Shown here: positions 8,017 through 13,845 of the stretch, piece after piece
Position numbering within the stretch: position 1 is the first letter of the stretch
Layout: each line of letters opens with the position of its first letter
Source of the DNA: Parcubacteria group bacterium Athens0714_26
GTDB lineage: Bacteria > Patescibacteriota > Minisyncoccia > UBA6257 > 02-FULL-45-10c
Length of the DNA: 26,953 bases
Assembly: GCA_007376745.1 (NCBI GenBank)
Contig: VMGU01000004.1
Coordinates: forward strand, 1-26,953
Reading direction: 5' to 3'
Made by a program: the position numbers and the translations under genes
Notes under the pieces: generated by a model
Told to the model about the DNA's origin: nothing
What the model saw: only the letters and a program-made list of their open reading frames with translations
Database searches by the model: none

Positions 8017-8280
8017 TTATTTTAATTCTAATTTCTTGGCAACAGAATTATAACTTTTAGGATTGGTTTTTGAAAGATAATCCATAAGTCTTTTTCTTTT
8101 GCCCACCATCGTTAAAAGACCGCGGCGGGAGTGATTATCTTTGCGGTGTTTCTTAAGATGGTCGGTTAACTCATTAATTTGCTTAGTGATTAGGGCCACC
8201 TGAACAGCGGCTGAACCGGTATCTTTTTCGTTGATTTTAAAATCTTTTATGATATTTGATTTTTGTCTGATGGTTAACAT
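8017..8280 (-). CDS. rpsO: 30S ribosomal protein uS15
   Basis: An 87-residue S15, close to the usual 89. Family motifs present are DTGSAAVQVALITKQINELTDHLKKHRKDNHSRRGLL and VGKRKRLMDYL. It binds 16S rRNA early in assembly of the central domain of the 30S subunit. It heads the minus-strand operon rpsO-NYN-pnp. The promoter (TTGCGT, 17 bp, TAGAAT) ends 10 nt before the ATG, leaving a leader of only a few nt and no room for a Shine-Dalgarno. It is divergent from the Xer-like gene. Confidence 0.97.
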   Translation of the reverse strand: MLTIRQKSNIIKDFKINEKDTGSAAVQVALITKQINELTDHLKKHRKDNHSRRGLLTMVGKRKRLMDYLSKTNPKSYNSVAKKLELK

Positions 8281-8290
8281 ATTAATATAT

Positions 8291-8319
8291 ATTCTACATC
8301 AGTCCGGCTAAAAACGCAA
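8291..8319 (-). promoter_or_regulatory. rpsO operon promoter
   Basis: On the minus strand, TTGCGT (8319-8314) and TAGAAT (8296-8291) are separated by exactly 17 bp. The start of transcription would lie about 3 nt before the rpsO ATG. Confidence 0.65.
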
Positions 8320-8387
8320 GCCGCGTAAAATAAATGACAGGACTTGGAAGAAAAATTGAATGTGTCGCACAATATTTTTCTTTAGGA

Positions 8388-8393
8388 TATAAT
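8388..8393 (+). promoter_or_regulatory. -10 box of the Xer-like gene
   Basis: TATAAT lies 6 nt before the GTG start at 8400, another leaderless-type arrangement. No convincing -35 is seen around 8365-8370. Confidence 0.5.
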
Positions 8394-8399
8394 TAAATC

Positions 8400-9298
8400 G
8401 TGAAAGATATCAAAGAATTAGTTAAAAATTATTTGGACTACCTGGAAATTGAAAAAAACCGCTCGCTTAAAACCCGCAGTAATTACGAACATTATCTAAA
8501 AACATTTATTGATTATTCTAAAATCAATAACCCGGAAGACATCACACTGGAAAAAGTAATAAAATTCCGTCTGTATTTAGCCAGAGAAAAAGATAATTTC
8601 GGCAAACCCTTAAAAAGAATAACTCAATCTTATTATGTTATCGCTCTGCGAAATTTACTGAAATACTTGATTAAAAAAGATTACGATGTTTTAGCGCCGG
8701 ATAAAATAGAACTGCCAAAAATCAGCCGCCGGCAAATAGAAATAGTGGAATACGACGCGCTGGAAAGGCTTTTAAACAGCCCCAAAACGGATAACTTACG
8801 CGGACTAAGAGACAAAGCGATTCTTGAAACTTTATTTTCCACGGGTCTGCGGGTATCCGAACTGTGCAATCTTGGGCGATACCTGGATTTTGACCGCGGC
8901 GAAATCACGGTGCGCGGCAAAGGAGATAAACTACGGGTAGTTTTTCTATCGGATAGCGCCAAAAAGGCCATTAAAAATTATCTGGATAAACGAGGCGACG
9001 CGGATGAATGGCTTTTTGTAAGTTTAACAGGAACGCAAAAATCCCTGCCTGCCGGCAGGCAGGCGAAAGTTATAGGAAAAATTCTGCCACGAACAGTGCA
9101 AAGAGTAGTAAATTATTATACCCGCAAAGCCGGAATACCGTCGCACATCACACCGCACCAGCTACGCCACCAATATGCCACGGATTTATTAATTAACGGC
9201 GCGGATTTACGCTCGGTCCAGGAATTTACACGCATTTAACAAACAAAGAACTGCGCGAAGTGCACGAAGCATTTCACGCGAGGAGAAGGAAAAATTAA
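8400..9298 (+). pseudogene. Xer-like tyrosine recombinase with internal deletion
   Basis: Site-specific recombinase of the XerC/XerD family. It has a SAM-like core-binding domain (about 1-95) and a catalytic domain from about 115. Catalytic Arg151 (STGLRVSEL), a Lys in the VRGKGDK beta-hairpin and HQLR at 253-256 are present. The frame then breaks after RSVQE and stops at 9239. The proper ending is found one frame over: IYTHLTNKELREVHEAFHARRRK, with the nucleophilic Tyr codon at 9227-9229 and a stop at 9296-9298. The block normally between them (LLGHxSIxTTQ, which carries a catalytic His) is missing, about 34 nt. Residues 216-221 are encoded by an inserted 20-bp palindrome. GTG start with no Shine-Dalgarno. 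Recombination should be abolished unless the sequence is in error. Confidence 0.88.
9044..9063. repeat. 20-bp GC-rich palindrome inside the Xer-like gene
   Basis: The perfect palindrome CCTGCCTGCCGGCAGGCAGG lies in frame and contributes the peptide LPAGRQ to a loop between the FVSL strand and the LPRTVQR helix. Palindromes of this type, and SLPAGRQA-like peptides from them, are in my experience common in Parcubacteria genomes and resemble the palindromic elements inserted in Rickettsia genes. Confidence 0.8.
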
Positions 9299-9353
9299 AA
9301 TCGCGAGGGAAAAGTAAAACAAAAATAGAGATTGGATAAAAAGGAAAAATAAT

Positions 9354-9770
9354 CTAAAAATCAGCTAAATAATTTTTAACTAAAGATTCTGTTGCCGATA
9401 CAGTCTGTTCTTTAACCTTGGGATTACTTTCGGCAACCCAAACAGCAAAATTATAAAGTTCTTGGTTGTCTATCTTTAACCATTTGCCGTTTTTTTGTAA
9501 AAAATAAAATAGGGTTGTAACGGCAATTCTCTTATTGCCGTTCTGGAATGGATGATTTTTTATCATTAAATAAAATAATATCGCGGCTTTGCCAGTAAGG
9601 CCTTTGTACAAAAATTTTTTATCAAATGTTTGTCTTACCGCTTCAAGACATCTTTCCAACGCTTCGGGAAATCTGGTATTAAAATCTGGTATAGGCTCGT
9701 CCCAACTCATCAATTGTTTGGCTAAATCATAAGCCATATATTCTACTTCTACAACATTCAAATATTTCAT
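9354..9770 (-). CDS. Doc-like toxin, Fic/DOC family
   Basis: A 138-residue protein with the Doc-type Fic motif HPFQNGNKRIA (His73 to Arg81). Doc enzymes use this motif to phosphorylate EF-Tu, whereas classical Fic proteins (HPFxxGNGR) AMPylate. The NKR ending favours the Doc type. Upstream helices (DLAKQL, EALERCLEAV) and the small size also fit Doc. It begins 3 nt after the stop of a small DNA-binding gene on the same strand, in the usual antitoxin-then-toxin order. No inhibitory (S/T)xxxE(G/N) helix is evident in the toxin itself, so inhibition is probably supplied by the partner. Its 3' end converges on the broken Xer-like gene. Confidence 0.9.
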   Translation of the reverse strand: MKYLNVVEVEYMAYDLAKQLMSWDEPIPDFNTRFPEALERCLEAVRQTFDKKFLYKGLTGKAAILFYLMIKNHPFQNGNKRIAVTTLFYFLQKNGKWLKIDNQELYNFAVWVAESNPKVKEQTVSATESLVKNYLADF

Positions 9771-9773
9771 AAA

Positions 9774-10055
9774 TTAAGCATCGCCTAATTTTTTCAAAGC
9801 TACCCCGTATTCATCAATAACCCTTTTAACTGTTTTTTCTATTATTTTTTTATCTTCTGGAGAAATTAAATTATTTGGGCTTTTCACTAAATATTTACGT
9901 TGAATAATATAATTCCTACCTACTTTTTGCGCGGGGATTTTACCATCCTTGATTTTTTTAAAAACAGTTACCCTGCTGACGCCTAAAATTTCCGCTGCTT
10001 GAGCAGTAGACACAAAATCATTTTTTAAATTATCTGTGTTATTAATATTTATCAT
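9774..10055 (-). CDS. Excisionase/MerR-type HTH antitoxin of the Doc module
   Basis: A 93-residue protein. Residues 14-55 form a winged-helix HTH of the excisionase family (FVSTAQAAEILGVSRVTVFKKIKDGKIPAQKVGRNYII). The C-terminal segment (about 65-93, SPEDKKIIEKTVKRVIDEYGVALKKLGDA) is predicted helical and charged. It occupies the place of the Phd C-terminal tail that blocks Doc, so it is the likely toxin-neutralising part (inference). The gene sits 3 nt before doc and behind a promoter overlapped by a palindrome, as expected for an autoregulated toxin-antitoxin operon. The -10 box is 7 nt before the ATG, so the message is probably leaderless. Confidence 0.85.
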   Translation of the reverse strand: MININNTDNLKNDFVSTAQAAEILGVSRVTVFKKIKDGKIPAQKVGRNYIIQRKYLVKSPNNLISPEDKKIIEKTVKRVIDEYGVALKKLGDA

Positions 10056-10062
10056 TTTTATA

Positions 10063-10117
10063 TATTAACATATGTTAATACATCCTGTCAAAAATACCTC
10101 TTATTAACATATGTTAA
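10063..10117 (-). promoter_or_regulatory. Toxin-antitoxin promoter with two palindromic operators
   Basis: The minus strand carries TTGACA (10091-10086), a 17-bp spacer and TTAATA (10068-10063). Two copies of the palindrome TTAACATATGTTAA lie at 10065-10078 (extended to 18 bp, 10063-10080) and 10104-10117, with centres 39 bp apart. One covers the -10 and spacer; the other lies upstream of the -35. This is a likely site of autorepression by the HTH antitoxin. Confidence 0.82.
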
Positions 10118-10120
10118 AGT

Positions 10121-10148
10121 AAAAGCCGCCCGGAATATCCGGGCGGCT
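10121..10148 (-). terminator. Terminator of the EamA-like gene
   Basis: A perfect 11-bp GC-rich stem (10124-10134 with 10138-10148) has a 3-nt loop. On the minus strand it is followed by a T-run from the complement of 10121-10124. It isolates the EamA-like gene from the toxin-antitoxin operon. Confidence 0.85.
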
Positions 10149-10231
10149 GCACGCCGATCCTTCAGCAAGTCATTCGACCTCATAAGCCTGAAGACTTCAG
10201 AGCCGATGGACTCAAGACCACGCCCGCGAAA

Positions 10232-10654
10232 TTATTTTCCTAAAAATACAATCGCGGCAATAGCAAAGCAAAATCCTATTAGTTGCCTGGTTGTCGGGAC
10301 AACGCCATTAATCACACTGTTAAGTATTGGTGAAGTAACGGCCATACAAACCGACACCATGGTAATAAACGCGGCAAGTGTTGTTTTAGTCATTAGCTGA
10401 CTGGTTATCTTATTAGAATACACCACAACAGCTATTCCATTTACCAGCCCGCCGGCAACAAGAAACCAAAAAGTTTTATTAGGTGTAAAAGGAAAAATTT
10501 GACCATATTTCCACACAGCTGCCACAAGCGCGCTGACTCCCATCACCACCATACTCGTTATTCCCGCGCTAGCCCCGGAATAATTAGCGATAAATACCCA
10601 GCTCACAAAACCAAAACCCAAAAATACAGCCGTCAAAATATCCGACAAACCCAT
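10232..10654 (-). CDS. Small EamA-like multi-pass membrane protein
   Basis: A 140-residue, very hydrophobic protein with about five predicted helices (2-23, 30-49, 60-81, 91-113, 123-138). The size and the pattern of small residues fit a single EamA/DMT half-unit, as in small-multidrug-resistance-like or half-transporter proteins that work as dimers. The substrate cannot be named. It has a strong Shine-Dalgarno (AAGGAGGT, 7 nt before the ATG), unlike the leaderless genes nearby. It has its own terminator and is flanked upstream by a perfect 20-bp A/T palindrome (10677-10696) that overlaps the expected promoter region and could be an operator. It is monocistronic. Confidence 0.75.
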   Translation of the reverse strand: MGLSDILTAVFLGFGFVSWVFIANYSGASAGITSMVVMGVSALVAAVWKYGQIFPFTPNKTFWFLVAGGLVNGIAVVVYSNKITSQLMTKTTLAAFITMVSVCMAVTSPILNSVINGVVPTTRQLIGFCFAIAAIVFLGK

Positions 10655-10713
10655 ATTCTACCTCCTTTATTATTTTTTATTATTTATAAATAATAAAATT
10701 TGTTTACATTCTC

Positions 10714-10733
10714 CGCTATCCCGCGGGATAGCG
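10714..10733. repeat. 20-bp palindromic repeat
   Basis: The perfect palindrome CGCTATCCCGCGGGATAGCG lies between the EamA-like gene and tRNA-Leu, followed by a TTGCCTGCC fragment. It is of the same general kind as the element inside the Xer-like gene but has a different sequence. Confidence 0.7.
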
Positions 10734-10834
10734 CTTGCCTGCCAAATAAAAAGAATAATTTTAAAAGTTCAATTAAATACTTTAATAAGTACGTTGAATG
10801 GTAACACTATTCTTAATTCCGACAAAGTTAGTTT

Positions 10835-10919
10835 TGGTGCCCTCGAGAGGATTTGAACCTCTAATCCTTTCGGAACATGGTCCTAAGCCATGCGCGTATG
10901 CCAATTCCGCCACGAGGGC
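10835..10919 (-). tRNA. tRNA-Leu, anticodon TAG
   Basis: Type II tRNA on the minus strand. The acceptor stem is a perfect 7 bp (10919-10913 with 10845-10839), the discriminator A is at 10838 and CCA is encoded at 10837-10835. The anticodon stem CATGG/CCATG closes loop CTTAGGA, giving anticodon TAG (10885-10883). A long variable arm is present, as expected for Leu. It reads CUN codons. Unlike the three intact tRNAs on the plus strand, its CCA is in the gene. Confidence 0.96.
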
Positions 10920-10931
10920 AATATGTTTATT

Positions 10932-10985
10932 GTAACCTTGATAGTTACGGCAGGTAAATCTGCCAACTTGCCCGCCTCTGGCGGG
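10932..10985. repeat. Three adjacent hairpins upstream of tRNA-Leu
   Basis: In order: GTAAC/GTTAC (10932-10936 with 10944-10948), GGCAG/CTGCC (10949-10953 with 10960-10964) and CCCGCC/GGCGGG (10971-10976 with 10980-10985, loop TCT). They occupy the region where the minus-strand tRNA-Leu promoter should lie. The last is a palindromic element of a type I have seen in other Parcubacteria. Confidence 0.5.
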
Positions 10986-11052
10986 TTTGCCCCACCCCAG
11001 CAGTTAAATTCATACGCCCATAATACCCTTTTTTATGCTTATTTTTCTACCA

Positions 11053-11112
11053 TTGACTAATGCCTTATTTTATGCTATTATATAGTTAGTCATCGATCAA
11101 GCTTTTGGTCGA
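11053..11112 (+). promoter_or_regulatory. Promoter with extended -10 and leader hairpin of the SPFH operon
   Basis: TTGACT (11053-11058), a 17-bp spacer ending in TGC, and TATTAT (11076-11081) form an extended -10 promoter. The leader carries an 8-bp hairpin (11093-11100 with 11105-11112, loop GCTT) and then a GAGGAGG Shine-Dalgarno before the ATG at 11150. Confidence 0.75.
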
Positions 11113-11149
11113 AATTTGAGAATAAAATAAATCAAAGAGGAGGCAAAAG

Positions 11150-12004
11150 ATGTTAATTGCTATCAAAATTCTTATTCTTGTTGTTTTGGTGGTACTTGTA
11201 ATGAGCCAGTTTTTTATTATCATTCCTGCTTATATGGGAAGACTGGTACTGGATTTACTAAAGACATGGCTAACAGGAAGAGATGTGTTGCGGCCGCTAG
11301 GCCCGGGCATCAACTTTATCTGGCCATGGGAAAAAATGGTCGCGGATTCGGATACGGATATCGTAACCTTGAGTCACAAGTTTAAAATAACGTTAGAAAC
11401 TGCGGACAACGAACCCGTAGAGCTAAATTGCAGTTTCACCACTATCCCACACCTGGAAAGTTTGGCGCAGTTTAGAAAATTTAAGAAGGAAGATCGGATA
11501 GGCGCGATTATGGAAAATCTGCAAGGATTTTTAACAGGCATACAAAAAGAGTATCTTGATACCAATGCCCTAATGAAAGGCCTGGAAAAGATTAAGGAAG
11601 GGGTTCGTAAATTTATTGACACGGTACCAATCACAACCCCCGCCAACGAATCATCTGGCGCGAAAATGCTGATAGCCGACTACTATGGTGTCAGAATTCC
11701 TGTCTTTCAGATCTCGGACGTTGAACCGGCTCCGGAACTTGTAGCGGCAACGGTCAAGAAAAGAATCGTAACCGAACAAAATGCCGCGAGAGACAAAGAA
11801 ATGGATAATGTCCGCGAGAGAGCAGAAAAATTAGTAAGTGATTCCAAAGGCACTCTCGCCTACATAGAAGCGTTAAAAATTGTCCAAGTGCAAGATGGAA
11901 AAGTGAAAGAAGAAAGGAAAATTTTTGGCTTAGACAGTGAAAGCCGCGGTCCGATTGTTGACGCCATAAAGGAGGTGCTTATCAATGTCTTCCACAAGAA
12001 CTAA
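11150..12004 (+). CDS. SPFH/band-7 (prohibitin-like) membrane protein
   Basis: A 284-residue protein with an N-terminal membrane anchor (about 3-28) followed by an SPFH domain (about 40-220: RPLGPGINFIWPWEKM, then DTDIVTLSHKFKITLETADNEPVELNCSFTTIP). A charged helical segment rich in Glu/Arg/Lys (NAARDKEMDNVRERAEKLV, about 220-245) is typical of the coiled-coil tail. Family members oligomerise into membrane scaffolds and often regulate proteases such as FtsH. Here ftsH is about 8 kb away, so any link is speculative. It has a strong Shine-Dalgarno (GAGGAGG). Its last 20 nt overlap the start of the next gene, which has its own AAAGGAGGTG site, so the two are translationally coupled. Confidence 0.88.
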   Translation: MLIAIKILILVVLVVLVMSQFFIIIPAYMGRLVLDLLKTWLTGRDVLRPLGPGINFIWPWEKMVADSDTDIVTLSHKFKITLETADNEPVELNCSFTTIPHLESLAQFRKFKKEDRIGAIMENLQGFLTGIQKEYLDTNALMKGLEKIKEGVRKFIDTVPITTPANESSGAKMLIADYYGVRIPVFQISDVEPAPELVAATVKKRIVTEQNAARDKEMDNVRERAEKLVSDSKGTLAYIEALKIVQVQDGKVKEERKIFGLDSESRGPIVDAIKEVLINVFHKN

Positions 12005-12422
12005 CAAAGTAAGTTTCTGGCGAGGCAAGAAGGTAGTTATCATTTTGATAATTATTTTGGCATCGCTCTATTGGGGACTGAATTCTCTGCCAAAGCTGTC
12101 GCTAAACGCTTTTTCGTCTGGGACAAGCTCTGCTCCACAGATCAATCTAAACTCTAAAGGCGCCACACTGACGAAAAACAATCCGGTAGCCACCGTTGAG
12201 ATTAACGAAAACAGCCTTTCGGGAATAATTTGTTTCCCGAAAGGAGCAAGGCTTCAGGTGACGTCTCCAATAGGTGACTTTGAAGCCTGGTTTATCAAAA
12301 ACGGAGAGTTTATTATCCGTCAATACGCGCCGGATAATAAAAATACCAAGTTTGGCAAGCCTCCGAGCCACGCATTCAGATTACGTGGCAAAAAAGGAAT
12401 AATAACGATTGAATTAACTTAA
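11985..12422 (+). CDS. Single-pass membrane protein paired with the SPFH gene
   Basis: A 145-residue protein of unknown function. A basic N-terminus (FWRGKK) precedes one transmembrane helix (about 16-34), and the remaining ~110 residues should lie outside the membrane. The C-terminal half (VATVEINENSLSGIICFPKGARLQVTSPIGDFEAWFIKNGEFIIRQYAP) looks like a small beta domain. It is not NfeD, the usual SPFH partner, by any motif I can see. The start is set by an AAAGGAGGTG site at 11969-11978 inside the preceding gene. The operon ends at a classical terminator 31 nt past the stop. Confidence 0.75.
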   Translation: MSSTRTNKVSFWRGKKVVIILIIILASLYWGLNSLPKLSLNAFSSGTSSAPQINLNSKGATLTKNNPVATVEINENSLSGIICFPKGARLQVTSPIGDFEAWFIKNGEFIIRQYAPDNKNTKFGKPPSHAFRLRGKKGIITIELT

Positions 12423-12452
12423 TCGTTCTATTTCTCCTAGTACCTTGAAAAC

Positions 12453-12484
12453 AAAAACCCCGCGAAACATTCGCGGGGTTTTTT
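12453..12484 (+). terminator. Terminator of the SPFH operon
   Basis: A 9-bp GC-rich stem (12458-12466 with 12470-12478), extended by A-T pairs and closed by a 3-nt loop, ends in a run of six T. Its 5' A-run makes it potentially active for the convergent minus-strand pilin genes as well. Confidence 0.92.
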
Positions 12485-12517
12485 AATACTTATTAAATGA
12501 AACTCTTAGGATTCATT

Positions 12518-12865
12518 TTATTGCCTGTTTAAGGTATTTTGCACTATAAACTGCACAGTACCGGAAAGCAAAGCAATAGCAATTGCTATAATCGCGTAAA
12601 TCAACTGATTTTTAGCCTTTTTAACTTTTTCCTCGTCACCGGCGGCAGTCAAATAAAGGAAGGCCGCGTAAAAAAGGAACAGTACCGCAACTACAAAGAA
12701 TAAACCCATCAACCAGTTAATTATGTTGCCGATAATCGCGGAGACATCATTCAAGCTAGTTACGCTTGTCTGCGGCGGATTTATAGACGGCGGGACAATG
12801 GCAAAACTTAAAATAGGAAAAGCGACTAAAGCCCCTATTATAATTTTTTTTGTTAAACTTTTCAT
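12518..12865 (-). CDS. T4SS pilin-like membrane protein (third of three)
   Basis: A 115-residue protein with a cleavable-looking signal segment (about 8-23, ending near SFA) and two transmembrane helices (about 45-74 and 88-110). They are joined by a charged turn AGDEEKVKKAKNQL. The signal peptide, two-helix hairpin and GDExKxKxAK turn are characteristic of the T4SS_pilin family (Mbov_0395-like, VirB2/TrbC-related) common in CPR genomes. It is downstream of two similar genes on the minus strand. The gap before it (12866-12960) contains a 7-bp hairpin (12904-12910 with 12914-12920) and a possible promoter, so it may also be expressed separately. The structural role in a pilus or secretion channel is inferred. 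Confidence 0.8.
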   Translation of the reverse strand: MKSLTKKIIIGALVAFPILSFAIVPPSINPPQTSVTSLNDVSAIIGNIINWLMGLFFVVAVLFLFYAAFLYLTAAGDEEKVKKAKNQLIYAIIAIAIALLSGTVQFIVQNTLNRQ

Positions 12866-12960
12866 TAAATAAAAATAAATGTTATCGCTCGACCTTTCCA
12901 GTTCTTTTCCTTTGGAAAAGCTCTTATATTATTAATTTAATCACAAAACAATATCTGTGT

Positions 12961-13362
12961 CTATTGAGCATTCAAAACCTCCTTAATTATCATAACAATG
13001 CCCTTTGATATCAACACCAGGGCGTAGCCGACAACGGCATAAACTATAGTATCCTTGCCGCTCTTTAATTTTTTCTCGTCTCCATTAAAAGTCAATATTT
13101 TAAAAGCGCCGATTAAAACCATAAGCGCCACTATGGAGCCGCCGATGACAATAATATAATTTACAATGCGGTCTATTAAATCCGCCACATTACTAACGCC
13201 AAGAGGATTAGGAAAATCAATTGTCTGCGAACCGCCCGAAGAATCATCCCAAGAACCAGAAGAACCGGCGGCCGCGGCGAATCTTACACAGAACACGGAA
13301 GCGCTCGCCAGTACTAATGATATATTTAAATTAGAAATTCTATTTTTAATAAAATTTAACAT
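12961..13362 (-). CDS. T4SS pilin-like membrane protein (second of three)
   Basis: A 133-residue protein. A signal segment (about 13-31) is followed by a Gly/Ser/Asp-rich extracellular stretch (GSSGSWDDSSGGSQ), then two helices (about 64-91 and 107-128) joined by NGDEKKLKSGKDTI. The turn motif matches those of its neighbours, so the three are divergent paralogues. It begins 25 nt after the stop of the first pilin gene and is probably co-transcribed with it. The long polar stretch between signal and membrane hairpin distinguishes it from the other two. Confidence 0.8.
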   Translation of the reverse strand: MLNFIKNRISNLNISLVLASASVFCVRFAAAAGSSGSWDDSSGGSQTIDFPNPLGVSNVADLIDRIVNYIIVIGGSIVALMVLIGAFKILTFNGDEKKLKSGKDTIVYAVVGYALVLISKGIVMIIKEVLNAQ

Positions 13363-13387
13363 TTTGTTTTATGAAGACCTATTAAAA

Positions 13388-13795
13388 TTACTTTATATTA
13401 CACTGAATCGTCGACCACGGAAGCACGGACGGCGAACCGGAAAGAATCTGCATAACCGTTCCCACTATCAGCCACGCGCCGAGCACAATCGCCAGCCCTA
13501 TAACAGCAGTGGTAATTTTTTCCCTCCCCGCTGTCATTTTCTTTTCATCGCCACCCGCAATCATTATATCAAAAGCCCCCCAGGCGATAAACCCGCCAGC
13601 CAAAGCAAAAGACACATTAATCATCCAATTAATAATATTTTTCACTAAAACAAAAAAATCACAAACCGTGCAATTATCCCCGCTATCCCCGCAGGGAACC
13701 AAGCCCGCGCCAAAAACCAGACTGAAATTAGCGGCTAAAATTAAAAATATAAAAACCGCTGTCGTGACTGACTTAAATATTTTAGATTTAACCAT
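13388..13795 (-). CDS. T4SS pilin-like membrane protein (first of three)
   Basis: A 135-residue protein with a signal segment (about 10-29, ending near FGA), two helices (about 52-79 and 95-117) and the connecting turn GGDEKKMTAGREKI. Four cysteines (35, 42, 45 and one near the C-terminus in TIQCN) lie outside the helices, and none is present in the mature parts of the other two pilins. Disulphide bonding is possible if the compartment allows it. The gene begins 50 nt after the solute-binding protein gene on the same strand. Confidence 0.8.
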   Translation of the reverse strand: MVKSKIFKSVTTAVFIFLILAANFSLVFGAGLVPCGDSGDNCTVCDFFVLVKNIINWMINVSFALAGGFIAWGAFDIMIAGGDEKKMTAGREKITTAVIGLAIVLGAWLIVGTVMQILSGSPSVLPWSTIQCNIK

Positions 13796-13845
13796 TTGTT
13801 TAATTATAGTTTAAAATCCAGAATTAGTAATCAACACTTAAAAGA

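Noticed and set aside
9008..9196. Alternative-frame protein within the Xer-like gene
   Set aside because: It has no start signal and overlaps the catalytic domain; its PACRQAG peptide is just the palindrome read in another frame.
8400..10117. Integrated prophage or genomic island bounded by a tRNA
   Set aside because: A recombinase remnant and a toxin-antitoxin pair are present, but no flanking attachment repeats or phage structural genes were found.
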